DNA of 21,685 bases, taken from Nostoc sp. CHAB 5834. Lineage in GTDB: Bacteria > Cyanobacteriota > Cyanobacteriia > Cyanobacteriales > Nostocaceae. Under the pieces are notes generated by a model. That model had not been told where the DNA came from. It worked only from the letters and a program-made list of their open reading frames with translations, and did no database searches. Of this stretch, positions 1 through 8,598 are shown piece after piece; the first letter of the stretch is position 1, and every line of letters begins with the position of its first letter. The translations under genes were made by a program, and so were the position numbers. The stretch covers positions 1 to 21,685 of the forward strand of contig JAIVFU010000106.1 of the NCBI GenBank assembly GCA_020829485.1, given 5' to 3'.

Positions 1-101
1 GGCATTGTAACAGTGATAGGATGTCTGGCATGGGTGGCTTGTAGTTTTTGAGTTGTCGTTGTGAGAGACAATAACTCTACTACAAAGCGCCCTACCTCTT
101 C

Positions 102-3100
102 ATGCTCTTATTTTGGCTAAGGTATTGGTTGTTCCAAAACATTTTCATGCCCCATATTCGTTATTCCCAGTTACTGCGTTATGGCATTGTTGTATTGATC
201 GTCGCACTTGCATTAGTGCTGATGTTGATGCTAGACCCCTGGTTAAGCATGAGTGCAACTCCTTTCTTGCTGTTTTTTAGCGCTGTAATGGTGAGTGGTT
301 GGTATGGTGGTTTTAAGTCAGGGCTGTTAGCAACCGGCTTGTCTGCATTACTGAGCGATTACTTCTTTCTCCCTCCAGCTTATGATCTGAGTTTTGACTT
401 ATCCGATTTTCTGCGAATTGGGTTGTTTGCATTACAAGGATTACTCTTTAGTATCTTATGTGAAACATTAAAGACTGCTAAAAGCCGGGCTGATGGAAAT
501 CTCCAAAAGCTGAGAGTTAGCGAGGGACGATTTCGATTAGCGTTAAGTAGTTCAGATATCGTGGTCTTTCAGCAGGATCGCAATTTACGATATCAGTGGA
601 TTCATAATCCTCAAGGTCTAGAAACTGCTGAGAAAATGCTGGGTAAGTCTGATGATGAATTATTTCCAGCTTTAGTAGCAGAGCAATTGAGGGCAATTAA
701 GCAGAAGGTACTAGAAACTGGTGTTTCAACCCGTGAAGAGGTTTATCTGACAATTGGTGGAGAAAATTATTACTATGATTTGCTAGTTGAGCCGCTAAGG
801 CATGTAGACAATAGCATTGAGGGTATTACTTGTGCAGCTGTGAATATTACTGAGCGCAAGCAAGCAGAACTAGAAAAAGCCACGTTGCACCAAGAACTTC
901 AGCAAGCGATTCAGCAAAAAGACGAATCTCTGGCGTTACTCAATGCTTGGCTTACTAGTTCACCAGTGGCGCTGGCTTTTCTTGATACTGAACTTCGCTA
1001 CATTCATGCTAATGAAGCGTTAGCAGCCATTAACGGTGTACCGCAAACTCAACATATTGGTCGCACCTTTAGGGAAGTACTACCGGAATGGGTAGCGCAA
1101 ATTGAGCCTGTTTTTGAGCAAGTAATGCAAACCGGGCAACCCTTACTGAATCAGGAAGTGAGTGGTGAAACCTATCCTCCTGGAGTATATCGTTATGGTC
1201 TGGTCAGCTATTATCCGGTGTATTTACCGGATGGGCAGTTATTAGGACTAGGTATTAGTTCAATTGATATTACTCAACTCAAACAAACTGAGCAAGCACT
1301 GCAAGAAAGCGAAGCAAAGTTTCGCAGCGTGGTTGAGTCAAACATGATTGGTATTGGCTTCTGGGATAGAGACGGTAGGATTACAGAAGCGAACGATGCC
1401 TTGCTGAATATGGTAGGTTATACCCGTGAAGAATTGCTTGCCGGAACACTTCGCTGGCAAGACCTTACTCCTACAGAGTACGTGCCACTTGATAAGGAAG
1501 CACTAACTCAATTTCAAGACAGTTCCTTTTGTACACCATATCAAAAAGAATATATCCGTAAAGACGGCTCACGCTTGCCAATTTTGGCAGGTGGTAGCCA
1601 TTTTGAAGGGACTGTAGATCGAGGAGCTTTCTTTGTTCTCGATATTACAGAGCGTAAGCAGGCTGAGGAAAGACTCCGCTATATCGCCCAAATTAGTAGT
1701 TTACTCTCTACTTCGCTAGATTATGAAGAAACTTTAGAACAAATCGCCAAAATCTCAGTTCCCCAGCTAGCTGATTGGTGTAGCGTTGATATTTTAAATG
1801 AAGATGGTTCTATTCGCCGCCTACCAATTGCCCATGCAGACCCATCTAAAGCGGAGTTGGCGCGTAAACTTCAGGAGTATGCAACAGATTACAAAGGTGC
1901 AAGTGCAATTACTAAAGTACTGCAAACCGGACAAAGCGAATTGATCTCAGAAATATCTGACTCGCTATTAGTGGCAAGTACTCAGAATCAGGAACACCTA
2001 GAACTGGTTCGGCAATTGGGGATGAAGTCTGTGATGATTGTGCCATTAATCGCACAAGGGCGAGTCCTGGGCACTATTAGCTTTGTTAGCACCCAATCAA
2101 ACCGTCGCTACGATCGCACTGACCTAACTTTAGCAACAGATATTAGCCATCGTGCTGCTTTAGCAGTGGAAAATGCCCGACTTTATCGAGATATCCACCA
2201 GGCTTTAGTCCATTATGCAGAATCTCTATCTCTTCTAGATGCGCTTTTAGCAGCTGCTCCTGTTGCTGTATGCTTTTTTGATCGAGAACTGCGATATATC
2301 CGAATTAATCAAGTTTTCGCTGACATTAACGGTTTGACCATAGAAGAACATCTAGGGCGCAAATTTGGGGAGGTGTTACCAGCGATGGCGGCTGATTTGG
2401 AGCAGCAGTTACAGCGCGTGTTGGACACTGGAGAACCCCTGCTGAATGTAGAAATCAGTGGTAAGACAAAGGAACAACCAGAACGTTACGGCTACTGGCT
2501 GGGCAACTATTACCCGGTGAATAACCCAATGGGAGAAAAGATAGGGATTGGGATTATTTTGGCAGATGTGACAGCAGCAAAGGAAACAGAAGTTGCCTTA
2601 CGAGAAAGCGAAGAAAGGTTCCGGGCAATGTTCAACCAGGCAGCTGTCGGTATTACTTTAGTAGCGTTGGATGGACAATTTCTTCAAGTTAATCCTGCTC
2701 TGTGTGAAATTACTGGATACAGCCATGAAGAGTTAATCCAATTAAACTTTCAAGAAATTACCCACCCTGACGATGTAGAAATTGATTGGGAAAATGCTCG
2801 GCAAGTTTTGGCAAAAGAAATTAGTGGTTATTCTCTAGAAAAACGCTACATCCGCAAAGATGGTTCCATTGTTTGGGTAAACCTAACTTCATCAGTAGTT
2901 TGGGATGATAAAGGACAACCAAAGTATGCCTTAGGTATTGTTGAGGATATCAGCGAACGCAAACGAGTTGAAGCCACACAAAACTTTTTAGTCGAAGCCA
3001 GCACCTTACTAGCTGCCTCATTGGATTATGAAATCGCCTTAGAAAATGTGGCTAATCTAGCAGTTCCTACCCTAGCTGACTGGTGTATTGTAGATGTTTT

Positions 3101-5177
3101 CCAGGAAGATTGGTCAAGTAAACAAATTGCGATCGCAATTGCCGATCCCACAAAACAAAATACTTTAGACGAAATCCGACGGCATTATCCCCCCAAAACC
3201 AAAACAAAACAGCTTGTAGAGCAGCTAGGATTGGGAATCTCTATCTTTTATCCCGAATTATCTGAATCTAATTTTGTACAGATGGCTCAAAACGAGGAAC
3301 ATCTGCAATTGCTGCGAAGCCTGGGTATTCGTTCTCTAATGGTGATTCCGGTTCGTTCCCGTGGGCAATTATTTGGAGCAATCTCTTTTTTTACCGCCGA
3401 GTCAGGTCGGTACTACAAACAAACAGACTTGGCTTTAGCAGAGGATATTGCTCGTCGGGCAGCAATAGCGATCGACAACGCCAGACTCTACCAGGAAACT
3501 CAACGGTCTGTCAATCGCACGCTACTTTTGCAAAGAATAACTGCTGCCTTCTCGGAAGCCTTAACTCCCCAACAGGTAGCCGATGTAGTGGTGAACCAAG
3601 GCATTGCCGCCTTGGAAGCTACTGGTGGTTCCGTTGTCTTACTGACTGAGGGAGGTACTACCCTAAAAGTTGTGCAAGCAATTGGCTATCCGCAAACACT
3701 TATAAATACTTGGGCAACTTTTCCCATCACAGCACCTAACCAAATAGCAGAAACAGTCAGAACTGGGCAGCCGATTTTTTTAGAAAATTTAGCAGCCATG
3801 ATTGCTAGATATCCCGACTTAGCAGCTATTGTGACTGTTATGGGGAATAATGCCTGGGCTTCTATTCCCTTGGTAGCAGAAGGTAAAGTAATTGGGGCTT
3901 TGGGATTCAGCTTTACTCCTCTTCAAATATTTAACGAAGAAGACCGGGGCTTTATGTTGACACTGGGACAACAGTGTGCCCAAGCGATCGCCCGCGCTCA
4001 ACTTTATGAAGCCGAAAAAACTGCAAGGGCGCAAGCCGAGACAGCCAACCGAATTAAAGATGAATTTCTTGCCGTCCTTTCCCATGAACTTAGAACTCCC
4101 CTGAATCCAATTTTAGGGTGGGCGAAGTTACTCAGAACCCGCAAGTTTGATGAAGCCACGAGAATCCGGGCATTAGAAACAATCGAGCGTAATGCCAAGT
4201 TACAAACCCAACTGATTGGAGATTTACTTGATGTTTCGCGGATTTTACAAGGGAAAGTTAGGTTAAATCTTTATGCAGTGGATTTGAAAGTAGCGATCGC
4301 AGCTGCACTAGAAACAGTGCGTTTAGCAGCAGAAGCCAAATCAATTGAAATAAAAACGGTATTAAGTAATGATATCGGCAAAGTTTTGGGTGATGGCGAT
4401 CGCTTGCAACAAGTAATGTGGAATCTCCTTTCCAATGCCGTTAAATTCACACCCACAGAAGGACGAGTAGAAGTACGTTTAGAGCAAGTTGGCTTAGAAG
4501 CCCAAATCCAGGTGATTGATACAGGTAAGGGAATCATGCTGGAATTTTTGCCCTATGTCTTTGATTACTTCCGACAAGCAGATGCCAAGACAACCAGGAT
4601 ATTTGGTGGGTTGGGATTAGGGCTAGCAATTGTGCGTCATCTGGTAGAACTTCACGGTGGTACAGTTCAGGCAGAGAGTCTGGGAGATGGACTTGGGGCT
4701 ACCTTCACAGTTAGACTACCTTTGCTGAAAAATTCTGAGTTGCGAGTTGAGAGTGGTGAAGCTTCTCAAGCAGAACTCAATACTGACGACACCTTACTTG
4801 CTGGAGTCAAAATCCTGCTTGTAGACGATCAAGCTGATGTGCGAGAGTTTTTTAGCTTTGCCCTAGAACAATATGGCGCAACTGTAACACTAGCAGAATC
4901 AGCAAGTGAAGCGCTAGAAATACTAATGCAATCAAAGCCAGATATCCTGTTAAGCGATATTGGAATGCCTGAGATGGACGGCTATATGCTGCTGCGCGAG
5001 GTGAGAAAATTACCGCCAGAACAAGGCGGGCAAATTCCTGCGATCGCATTGACAGCCTATGCTGGAGAAATTAACTACAACCAAGCAATGGCAGCAGGAT
5101 TTCAAAAACACCTACCGAAACCCGTCGATCCAGCAGAATTAGCTAGTGCAATCGACCAAATAATTCGTAATTCGTAA
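102..5177 (+). CDS. Hybrid sensor histidine kinase/response regulator with five PAS and three GAF domains
   Basis: A 1691-residue signalling protein predicted to sense several inputs, autophosphorylate on histidine and pass phosphate to its own receiver. In order: a hydrophobic DUF4118-like (KdpD-type) membrane region (about residues 25-120); PAS (138-255), PAS (277-395), PAS (403-522), GAF (527-700), PAS (708-830), PAS (836-960), GAF (960-1135), GAF (1141-1305); HisKA with SHELRTP, H1328 the likely phosphorylated residue; HATPase with an N box near 1440, DTGKGI near 1472 and GLGLGLAIV; receiver 1569-1691 with the phosphoacceptor D1619 in SDIGMPEMDG and K1673. PAS-PAS-GAF is present twice with similar wording, suggesting internal duplication. 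There is no DNA-binding output domain, so output is by phosphorelay or partner binding. The start is uncertain: ATG 102 is the longest, but ATG 147 (MPHIRYS) directly before the membrane region is equally plausible, and neither has a clear Shine-Dalgarno. The last codons and the stop lie inside a TAATTCG heptamer repeat. Confidence 0.93.
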   Translation: MLLFWLRYWLFQNIFMPHIRYSQLLRYGIVVLIVALALVLMLMLDPWLSMSATPFLLFFSAVMVSGWYGGFKSGLLATGLSALLSDYFFLPPAYDLSFDLSDFLRIGLFALQGLLFSILCETLKTAKSRADGNLQKLRVSEGRFRLALSSSDIVVFQQDRNLRYQWIHNPQGLETAEKMLGKSDDELFPALVAEQLRAIKQKVLETGVSTREEVYLTIGGENYYYDLLVEPLRHVDNSIEGITCAAVNITERKQAELEKATLHQELQQAIQQKDESLALLNAWLTSSPVALAFLDTELRYIHANEALAAINGVPQTQHIGRTFREVLPEWVAQIEPVFEQVMQTGQPLLNQEVSGETYPPGVYRYGLVSYYPVYLPDGQLLGLGISSIDITQLKQTEQALQESEAKFRSVVESNMIGIGFWDRDGRITEANDALLNMVGYTREELLAGTLRWQDLTPTEYVPLDKEALTQFQDSSFCTPYQKEYIRKDGSRLPILAGGSHFEGTVDRGAFFVLDITERKQAEERLRYIAQISSLLSTSLDYEETLEQIAKISVPQLADWCSVDILNEDGSIRRLPIAHADPSKAELARKLQEYATDYKGASAITKVLQTGQSELISEISDSLLVASTQNQEHLELVRQLGMKSVMIVPLIAQGRVLGTISFVSTQSNRRYDRTDLTLATDISHRAALAVENARLYRDIHQALVHYAESLSLLDALLAAAPVAVCFFDRELRYIRINQVFADINGLTIEEHLGRKFGEVLPAMAADLEQQLQRVLDTGEPLLNVEISGKTKEQPERYGYWLGNYYPVNNPMGEKIGIGIILADVTAAKETEVALRESEERFRAMFNQAAVGITLVALDGQFLQVNPALCEITGYSHEELIQLNFQEITHPDDVEIDWENARQVLAKEISGYSLEKRYIRKDGSIVWVNLTSSVVWDDKGQPKYALGIVEDISERKRVEATQNFLVEASTLLAASLDYEIALENVANLAVPTLADWCIVDVFQEDWSSKQIAIAIADPTKQNTLDEIRRHYPPKTKTKQLVEQLGLGISIFYPELSESNFVQMAQNEEHLQLLRSLGIRSLMVIPVRSRGQLFGAISFFTAESGRYYKQTDLALAEDIARRAAIAIDNARLYQETQRSVNRTLLLQRITAAFSEALTPQQVADVVVNQGIAALEATGGSVVLLTEGGTTLKVVQAIGYPQTLINTWATFPITAPNQIAETVRTGQPIFLENLAAMIARYPDLAAIVTVMGNNAWASIPLVAEGKVIGALGFSFTPLQIFNEEDRGFMLTLGQQCAQAIARAQLYEAEKTARAQAETANRIKDEFLAVLSHELRTPLNPILGWAKLLRTRKFDEATRIRALETIERNAKLQTQLIGDLLDVSRILQGKVRLNLYAVDLKVAIAAALETVRLAAEAKSIEIKTVLSNDIGKVLGDGDRLQQVMWNLLSNAVKFTPTEGRVEVRLEQVGLEAQIQVIDTGKGIMLEFLPYVFDYFRQADAKTTRIFGGLGLGLAIVRHLVELHGGTVQAESLGDGLGATFTVRLPLLKNSELRVESGEASQAELNTDDTLLAGVKILLVDDQADVREFFSFALEQYGATVTLAESASEALEILMQSKPDILLSDIGMPEMDGYMLLREVRKLPPEQGGQIPAIALTAYAGEINYNQAMAAGFQKHLPKPVDPAELASAIDQIIRNS

Positions 5178-5387
5178 ATTTTGAAATGTGTAGGTTGGGT
5201 TGAGGAACGAAACCCAACATTTTCGAGGCTTTGTTGGGTTGCGCTTTGCTTAACCCAACCTACAATTTTCTTTAACCCAAGCGTATTGGGTTTTAATCAA
5301 GAGTAATTTAGATGCGTTTACCCTGGCTTACACCTTTAATTAATGACTAATTTTCCTAATGAATTACGAATTACGAATTACGAATTA
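5161..5387. repeat. Intergenic block bounded by inverted STRR heptamers
   Basis: The left arm at 5161-5177 (TAATTCGTAATTCGTAA) is exactly repeated in reverse complement at 5364-5380 and again, one 7-bp step on, at 5371-5387. The heptamer is TAATTCG/ATTACGA. Both arms supply the TAA stop of the convergent genes on either side. It is typical of the short tandem repeats of Nostocales; whether the block moves as a unit is inference. Confidence 0.75.
5189..5264. repeat. Nested-hairpin cyanobacterial repeat, possible bidirectional terminator
   Basis: A perfect 13-bp inverted repeat, TGTAGGTTGGGTT (5189-5201) with AACCCAACCTACA (5252-5264), encloses a second perfect 9-bp pair, AACCCAACA (5211-5219) with TGTTGGGTT (5232-5240). 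This GTAGGTTGGGTT hairpin is a dispersed repeat type familiar from cyanobacterial genomes. It lies between two convergent genes, so it may stop transcription from both sides, but there is no long T-run and this role is inferred. Confidence 0.7.
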
Positions 5388-5993
5388 TCCAATAGGCCGA
5401 TTACCAGGATTGACTGCGTGAATATATTCACTACCCGATTGCGGCCTTCCTCGTTTATAACAAGCTTCTTCTGGTTTACCCCATCCTAGCTGCAAAATCA
5501 TTTCCAAAAAGCTAGAATTTTCCCACTTGCACAAACTTGCCCATTCTGTTATTTGAACAATTCTCTCTACATCAGATGTGACAATTTGTTGGTACTGTTT
5601 ATTATTATTGAAACTCAAATATAAATCCATCCCCATAGAGACTTCATACCAAAATTCTACGATAGAATTTTTAGCAGTTTTTAATATCTCTAAGTCACTG
5701 GTGAGGGCTATTAACTCGCTATCTACTTCGGGATAGCTCAAGTTTTTACCTTTGACTGTTACCTCCCGCCAAATAATACCTGAAACTTGGTTTTCCCTCT
5801 GATATTCATGAATTGCAGCTTTGAAATCTTGATAAGCAGTGAACTGTTGCAGCCCATCAGTCATGAGAAACTGGTCAATTACAGGATTGCCAGAGACTGG
5901 TATTTCTAATTTTAGGCGTTTTCCCTTGAGGCAGGCTTGGCGTTCGGCTGCCAAAATTTGAATTAGCTCCTGGGTCGTGTAAACCTTTGACAT
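5385..5993 (-). CDS. Conserved hypothetical protein, 202 aa
   Basis: I do not recognise the family. The product is soluble, with no signal peptide or membrane segment. The first 45 residues are rich in K, L and Q (TTQELIQILAAERQACLKGKRLKLEI), followed by a mixed alpha/beta region with several aromatics and a C-terminal tail rich in G, R and P (GRPQSGSEYIHAVNPGNRPIG). The ATG at 5993 is the first start of the frame and base composition is like its neighbours. It is transcribed towards the sensor kinase gene, and its TAA stop is supplied by the ATTACGA heptamer repeat, so the last few residues may be repeat-derived. An STRR tract separates it from the gene upstream. It reads like a real cyanobacterial protein, but no function can be given. 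Confidence 0.75.
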   Translation of the reverse strand: MSKVYTTQELIQILAAERQACLKGKRLKLEIPVSGNPVIDQFLMTDGLQQFTAYQDFKAAIHEYQRENQVSGIIWREVTVKGKNLSYPEVDSELIALTSDLEILKTAKNSIVEFWYEVSMGMDLYLSFNNNKQYQQIVTSDVERIVQITEWASLCKWENSSFLEMILQLGWGKPEEACYKRGRPQSGSEYIHAVNPGNRPIG

Positions 5994-6010
5994 TAGAATA
6001 CACTCTAGTT

Positions 6011-6045
6011 AGTCATTGGTCATTAGTCATTAGTCATTAGTCATT
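6011..6045. repeat. STRR heptamer tract (AGTCATT)x5
   Basis: Five consecutive heptamers: AGTCATT, GGTCATT and three further AGTCATT. It lies in the 164-bp gap between two minus-strand genes, 18 bp upstream of the start of the downstream gene, so it probably falls in that gene's leader or promoter. The rest of the gap (6046-6157) shows no recognisable feature. Confidence 0.85.
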
Positions 6046-6157
6046 TGTTACAGACTAGAGACTACAGATATTTAAATATTATGCTTTGGCATCGGCAGAA
6101 ATGTAGTAACAGATAACACGAAAAATCAGGGCAGACCAATTTAGTCTACCCCATAAG

Positions 6158-6745
6158 TTATCTAGCTAACTCACTACTGAACTCATTAAAGGCTCGTCGT
6201 TTTAGCTGTGCTGTTTCAGTGCGTGGTAACAAATCAAAGATTTTGCGAAATTGATCGTCTATCTCTTCAAAAGGTACTTGACCTTTTTTATTTAAAACCA
6301 CCTCACCAGATTTATTAAACACCACGACCTGAGGAACAGCCCCAGAATAGTAATATCCTGGTTCTGTAGGATTGTAGGTCTGTTTAAGCGGGATACCATC
6401 TACATTAATCGGCATAATTTCTGCTACCCGACCATAGAATTCCTGTACCCGTGATATAGAAATGGCATACCTTTTGGAATCGCTGCTGTCATCCAAATAA
6501 AAGGCCAAAAAGATGGGTTTATGTTCCGCTAAAGCCTGTGCTAATGTCTGTCTGGGAGGAACTAATGAACCATTGCCAGCATAAACGACAAAGATGTTGC
6601 CATCATATAAATCATTATTAAGACCAGCAGATGCAGGTTGCATACTTATAATGAAAAGACTTGCAAGCAACAACAGGCCTTTGGACAACCACCTTCGCCA
6701 GCCAGTAATTTGTTTATGTAAAAAAAGAAACTTTGTGCTATTCAT
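6158..6745 (-). CDS. Thylakoid membrane protein with thioredoxin-like fold, likely photosystem I accumulation factor family
   Basis: A 195-residue cyanobacterial protein. A basic N-terminus (HKQITGWRRWLSKG) is followed by one hydrophobic helix (LLLLASLFIISM) and an AxA-like site (PASAG, about residue 40), consistent with a signal peptide or membrane anchor. The mature part starts NNDLYDGNIFVVYAGNGSL and continues as a thioredoxin-like fold: KPIFLAFYLDDSSDSKRYA where the CxxC would be, then PINVD and AVPQVVVFNKSGEVV with the cis-proline position. The redox cysteine pair is absent (DSSDSK), so it is not a thiol oxidoreductase. The family is annotated as a thylakoid membrane photosystem I accumulation factor; I match it from memory of the motif pattern. 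The ATG at 6745 is preferred to the TTG one codon upstream. It is divergent from murT across a 436-bp gap. Confidence 0.72.
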   Translation of the reverse strand: MNSTKFLFLHKQITGWRRWLSKGLLLLASLFIISMQPASAGLNNDLYDGNIFVVYAGNGSLVPPRQTLAQALAEHKPIFLAFYLDDSSDSKRYAISISRVQEFYGRVAEIMPINVDGIPLKQTYNPTEPGYYYSGAVPQVVVFNKSGEVVLNKKGQVPFEEIDDQFRKIFDLLPRTETAQLKRRAFNEFSSELAR

Positions 6746-7181
6746 CAAAAGGAACCTTGCAAGCTACTACTTGTCGTGAGTTTGTGCTGAATTCGGCAAA
6801 CTGGGCTGGATATGTAATTACGCCCACGCACTACTTTTTAAGATAACGCTTACTGAGATTATCTCTTGTAAATGGATGATGGAGATAAACGAGGTTCTGA
6901 GGTGGATGAACGGAGTTCTGAGGTGGATGAATCCAGTTCTGAGGTGGATAAACGGAGTTCTGAGGTGGATGAACGGAGTTCTGAGGTGGATGAACGGAGT
7001 TCTGAGGTGGATGAACGGAGTTCTGAGGTGGATAAACGAGATTCTAACTCTCCCCTGCCCCTCATTTCCTGCATCTTGATTTTGAGGCTGGCTTTTTCAG
7101 TCAGGATTCGCTAAACTCACGCATATTAAATTTGCAATTAAATACTTTCAATTAGCAACGCCAGAAGACTAGGATACGAAT
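6746..7181. other. 436-bp divergent intergenic region
   Basis: Holds the promoters of the minus-strand thylakoid protein gene and plus-strand murT, separated by the 21-bp minisatellite. Outside the array (6746-6893 and 7041-7181) I see AT-rich sequence with no confident promoter, operator or RNA gene. Confidence 0.6.
6894..7040. repeat. 21-bp minisatellite, seven units (array A)
   Basis: Unit GTTCTGAGGTGGATGAACGG plus A, starting at 6894, 6915, 6936, 6957, 6978, 6999 and 7020, with a decayed partial unit after 7040. Units differ by one to three bases. Each contains a GTTC...GAAC dyad. As 21 is a multiple of three and the unit has no stop, several frames on both strands stay open across it; I read this as non-coding. 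It occupies the divergent gap between the thylakoid protein gene and murT. Confidence 0.9.
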
Positions 7182-8519
7182 GTGGGAAACAAAATACAAT
7201 TCATAGATAGGCTGCGATTGGGTTTTGCGGTGTCAGTGGCAAAAAGTGTGACGTTTATAGTGCGATCGCTCCGCCTGGGTGCTGCTAGTGTATTACCAGG
7301 CTCAATTGCTCGTCGCATTGAACCCCGACTCTTACAATTATTGAGTCAGCAAGTTAAAAATGGAGTGATTTTAATTGCTGGTACTAACGGCAAAACCACT
7401 ACAGCGCTGCTTTTATGCACAATATTAGAACGCAAGGGTTTTCGCGTCACTCATAATTCTACAGGTGCAAATCTGGAAAATGGCTTGATGACGGCGCTGT
7501 TAGAAAACACCAACTTACTAGGTACGCTAAATACTGATTACGCCATTTTGGAAGTTGACGAAAATATTGTCCCAAGAGTATTAGCACCACTCCAGCCGCG
7601 AATTATTCTCTGTTTAAACTTGTTCCGCGACCAACTCGATAGGTATGGGGAAGTAGATACAATTAGTAAACGTTGGACAAAAGTTATTTCTACATTACCA
7701 CCAGAAACAGTAGTAATTCCTAATGCTGATGACCCAACTTTATCTAACCTCGGTCAGCAGTTACCCCAACGGGTGTTATTCTTTGGCTTGAATGAACCAG
7801 AACATTATCTAGAAGCAATTCCTCACGCCGTTGATTCTATTTATTGTCCCAAATGTGGACATTCTCTAGATTATAAGGGTGTTTATTTGTCTCATTTAGG
7901 AGATTTTACTTGTCCCAAGTGTGGTTTTAGTAAAAGTAAACCGACTCTAGAAAGTAGTGAATGGTCGCAAATTCTAGTTGGTTTGTACAACAAATATAAT
8001 ACTTTAGCTGCTGCAACTGCGGCTATTGAATTAGGAGTTGATGAAGTAACAATTAGAGATACTATTAATACCTTTCAAGCTGCCTTTGGTCGGGCGGAAG
8101 ATTTAGTAATTAACGGTAAACGAGTGCGGATTCTGTTATCAAAAAATCCTGTGGGAACGAATGAAACTATTCGCGTAGTTACTCAAAGCACAGATAAAAC
8201 TACACTGCTAGTCTTGAACGATCGCACACCCGATGGCACTGATGTATCCTGGATTTGGGACGTGGATACTGAGAAATTAGTCGAACGCGGCGGGATTTTA
8301 GTAGTGAGTGGCGATCGCGTCTACGATATGGCACTACGTCTACGTTACAGCCAAAAGTCCCCTGAGAGTAACTTAAATTTAATTGTAGAAGAAGATTTGC
8401 GACAAGCGATCGCAACTGCATTAGAGCATACACCAGACAATGAAACCTTGCACATTCTGCCCACCTACTCAGCCATGCTAGAAGTGCGAGAAGTTCTGAC
8501 TGGGCGGAAAATTCTTTAA
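7182..8519 (+). CDS. murT: MurT: Mur ligase-like subunit of lipid II isoglutaminyl synthase
   Basis: A 445-residue MurT-type ligase. With GatD it amidates the D-glutamate of lipid II to D-isoglutamine, using ATP and glutamine, in the cytoplasm. Visible: an N-terminal amphipathic/basic region; the Mur ligase P-loop GTNGKTTT (about residues 67-74); the central-domain motif ILEVDE; NLFRDQLDRYGE; a Cys4 zinc ribbon C222PKC225...C244PKC247, which MurT has and classical MurC-F ligases lack; then the C-terminal DUF1727 domain with NPVGTNE and LVLNDRTPDGTDVSWIWD. Length matches the family. Start is GTG 7182, with AGGA at 7171-7174 as a weak ribosome site; the ATG at 7180 is out of frame. gatD follows in the same direction 79 bp on. 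MurT/GatD is best studied in Gram-positive bacteria; cyanobacterial homologues exist, but their role in the cyanobacterial wall is inferred. Confidence 0.93.
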   Translation: MGNKIQFIDRLRLGFAVSVAKSVTFIVRSLRLGAASVLPGSIARRIEPRLLQLLSQQVKNGVILIAGTNGKTTTALLLCTILERKGFRVTHNSTGANLENGLMTALLENTNLLGTLNTDYAILEVDENIVPRVLAPLQPRIILCLNLFRDQLDRYGEVDTISKRWTKVISTLPPETVVIPNADDPTLSNLGQQLPQRVLFFGLNEPEHYLEAIPHAVDSIYCPKCGHSLDYKGVYLSHLGDFTCPKCGFSKSKPTLESSEWSQILVGLYNKYNTLAAATAAIELGVDEVTIRDTINTFQAAFGRAEDLVINGKRVRILLSKNPVGTNETIRVVTQSTDKTTLLVLNDRTPDGTDVSWIWDVDTEKLVERGGILVVSGDRVYDMALRLRYSQKSPESNLNLIVEEDLRQAIATALEHTPDNETLHILPTYSAMLEVREVLTGRKIL

Positions 8520-8522
8520 ATT

Positions 8523-8591
8523 TGTCATTTGTCATTTGTCATTGGTCATTTGTTATTCTCCCCCAGTCCCCAGTCCCCAGTCCCCATTCCC
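8523..8591. repeat. Two adjoining STRR tracts between murT and gatD
   Basis: First tract 8523-8557: TGTCATT three times, then GGTCATT and TGTTATT. Second tract 8561-8588: CCCCAGT three times then CCCCATT, followed by CCC. Together they fill nearly the whole 79-bp gap between murT and gatD. The C-rich part gives runs of four G on the minus strand. Confidence 0.9.
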
Positions 8592-8598
8592 AAAATTT

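Noticed and set aside
50..77. Imperfect hairpin GAGTTGTC...GACAATAACTC upstream of the sensor kinase
   Set aside because: Short stem with mismatches and no further support as a regulatory element; the first 101 bases otherwise show nothing definable.
6872..7114. Open frames with heptapeptide repeats (SSEVDER on plus, SSTSELR on minus) across array A
   Set aside because: A stop-free 21-bp unit keeps several frames open on both strands automatically; there is no ribosome site or domain, and the flanks outside the array are not protein-like.
8536..8598. N-terminal extension of GatD from TTG 8536
   Set aside because: It is translated from STRR heptamers; GatD homology begins right after ATG 8599.
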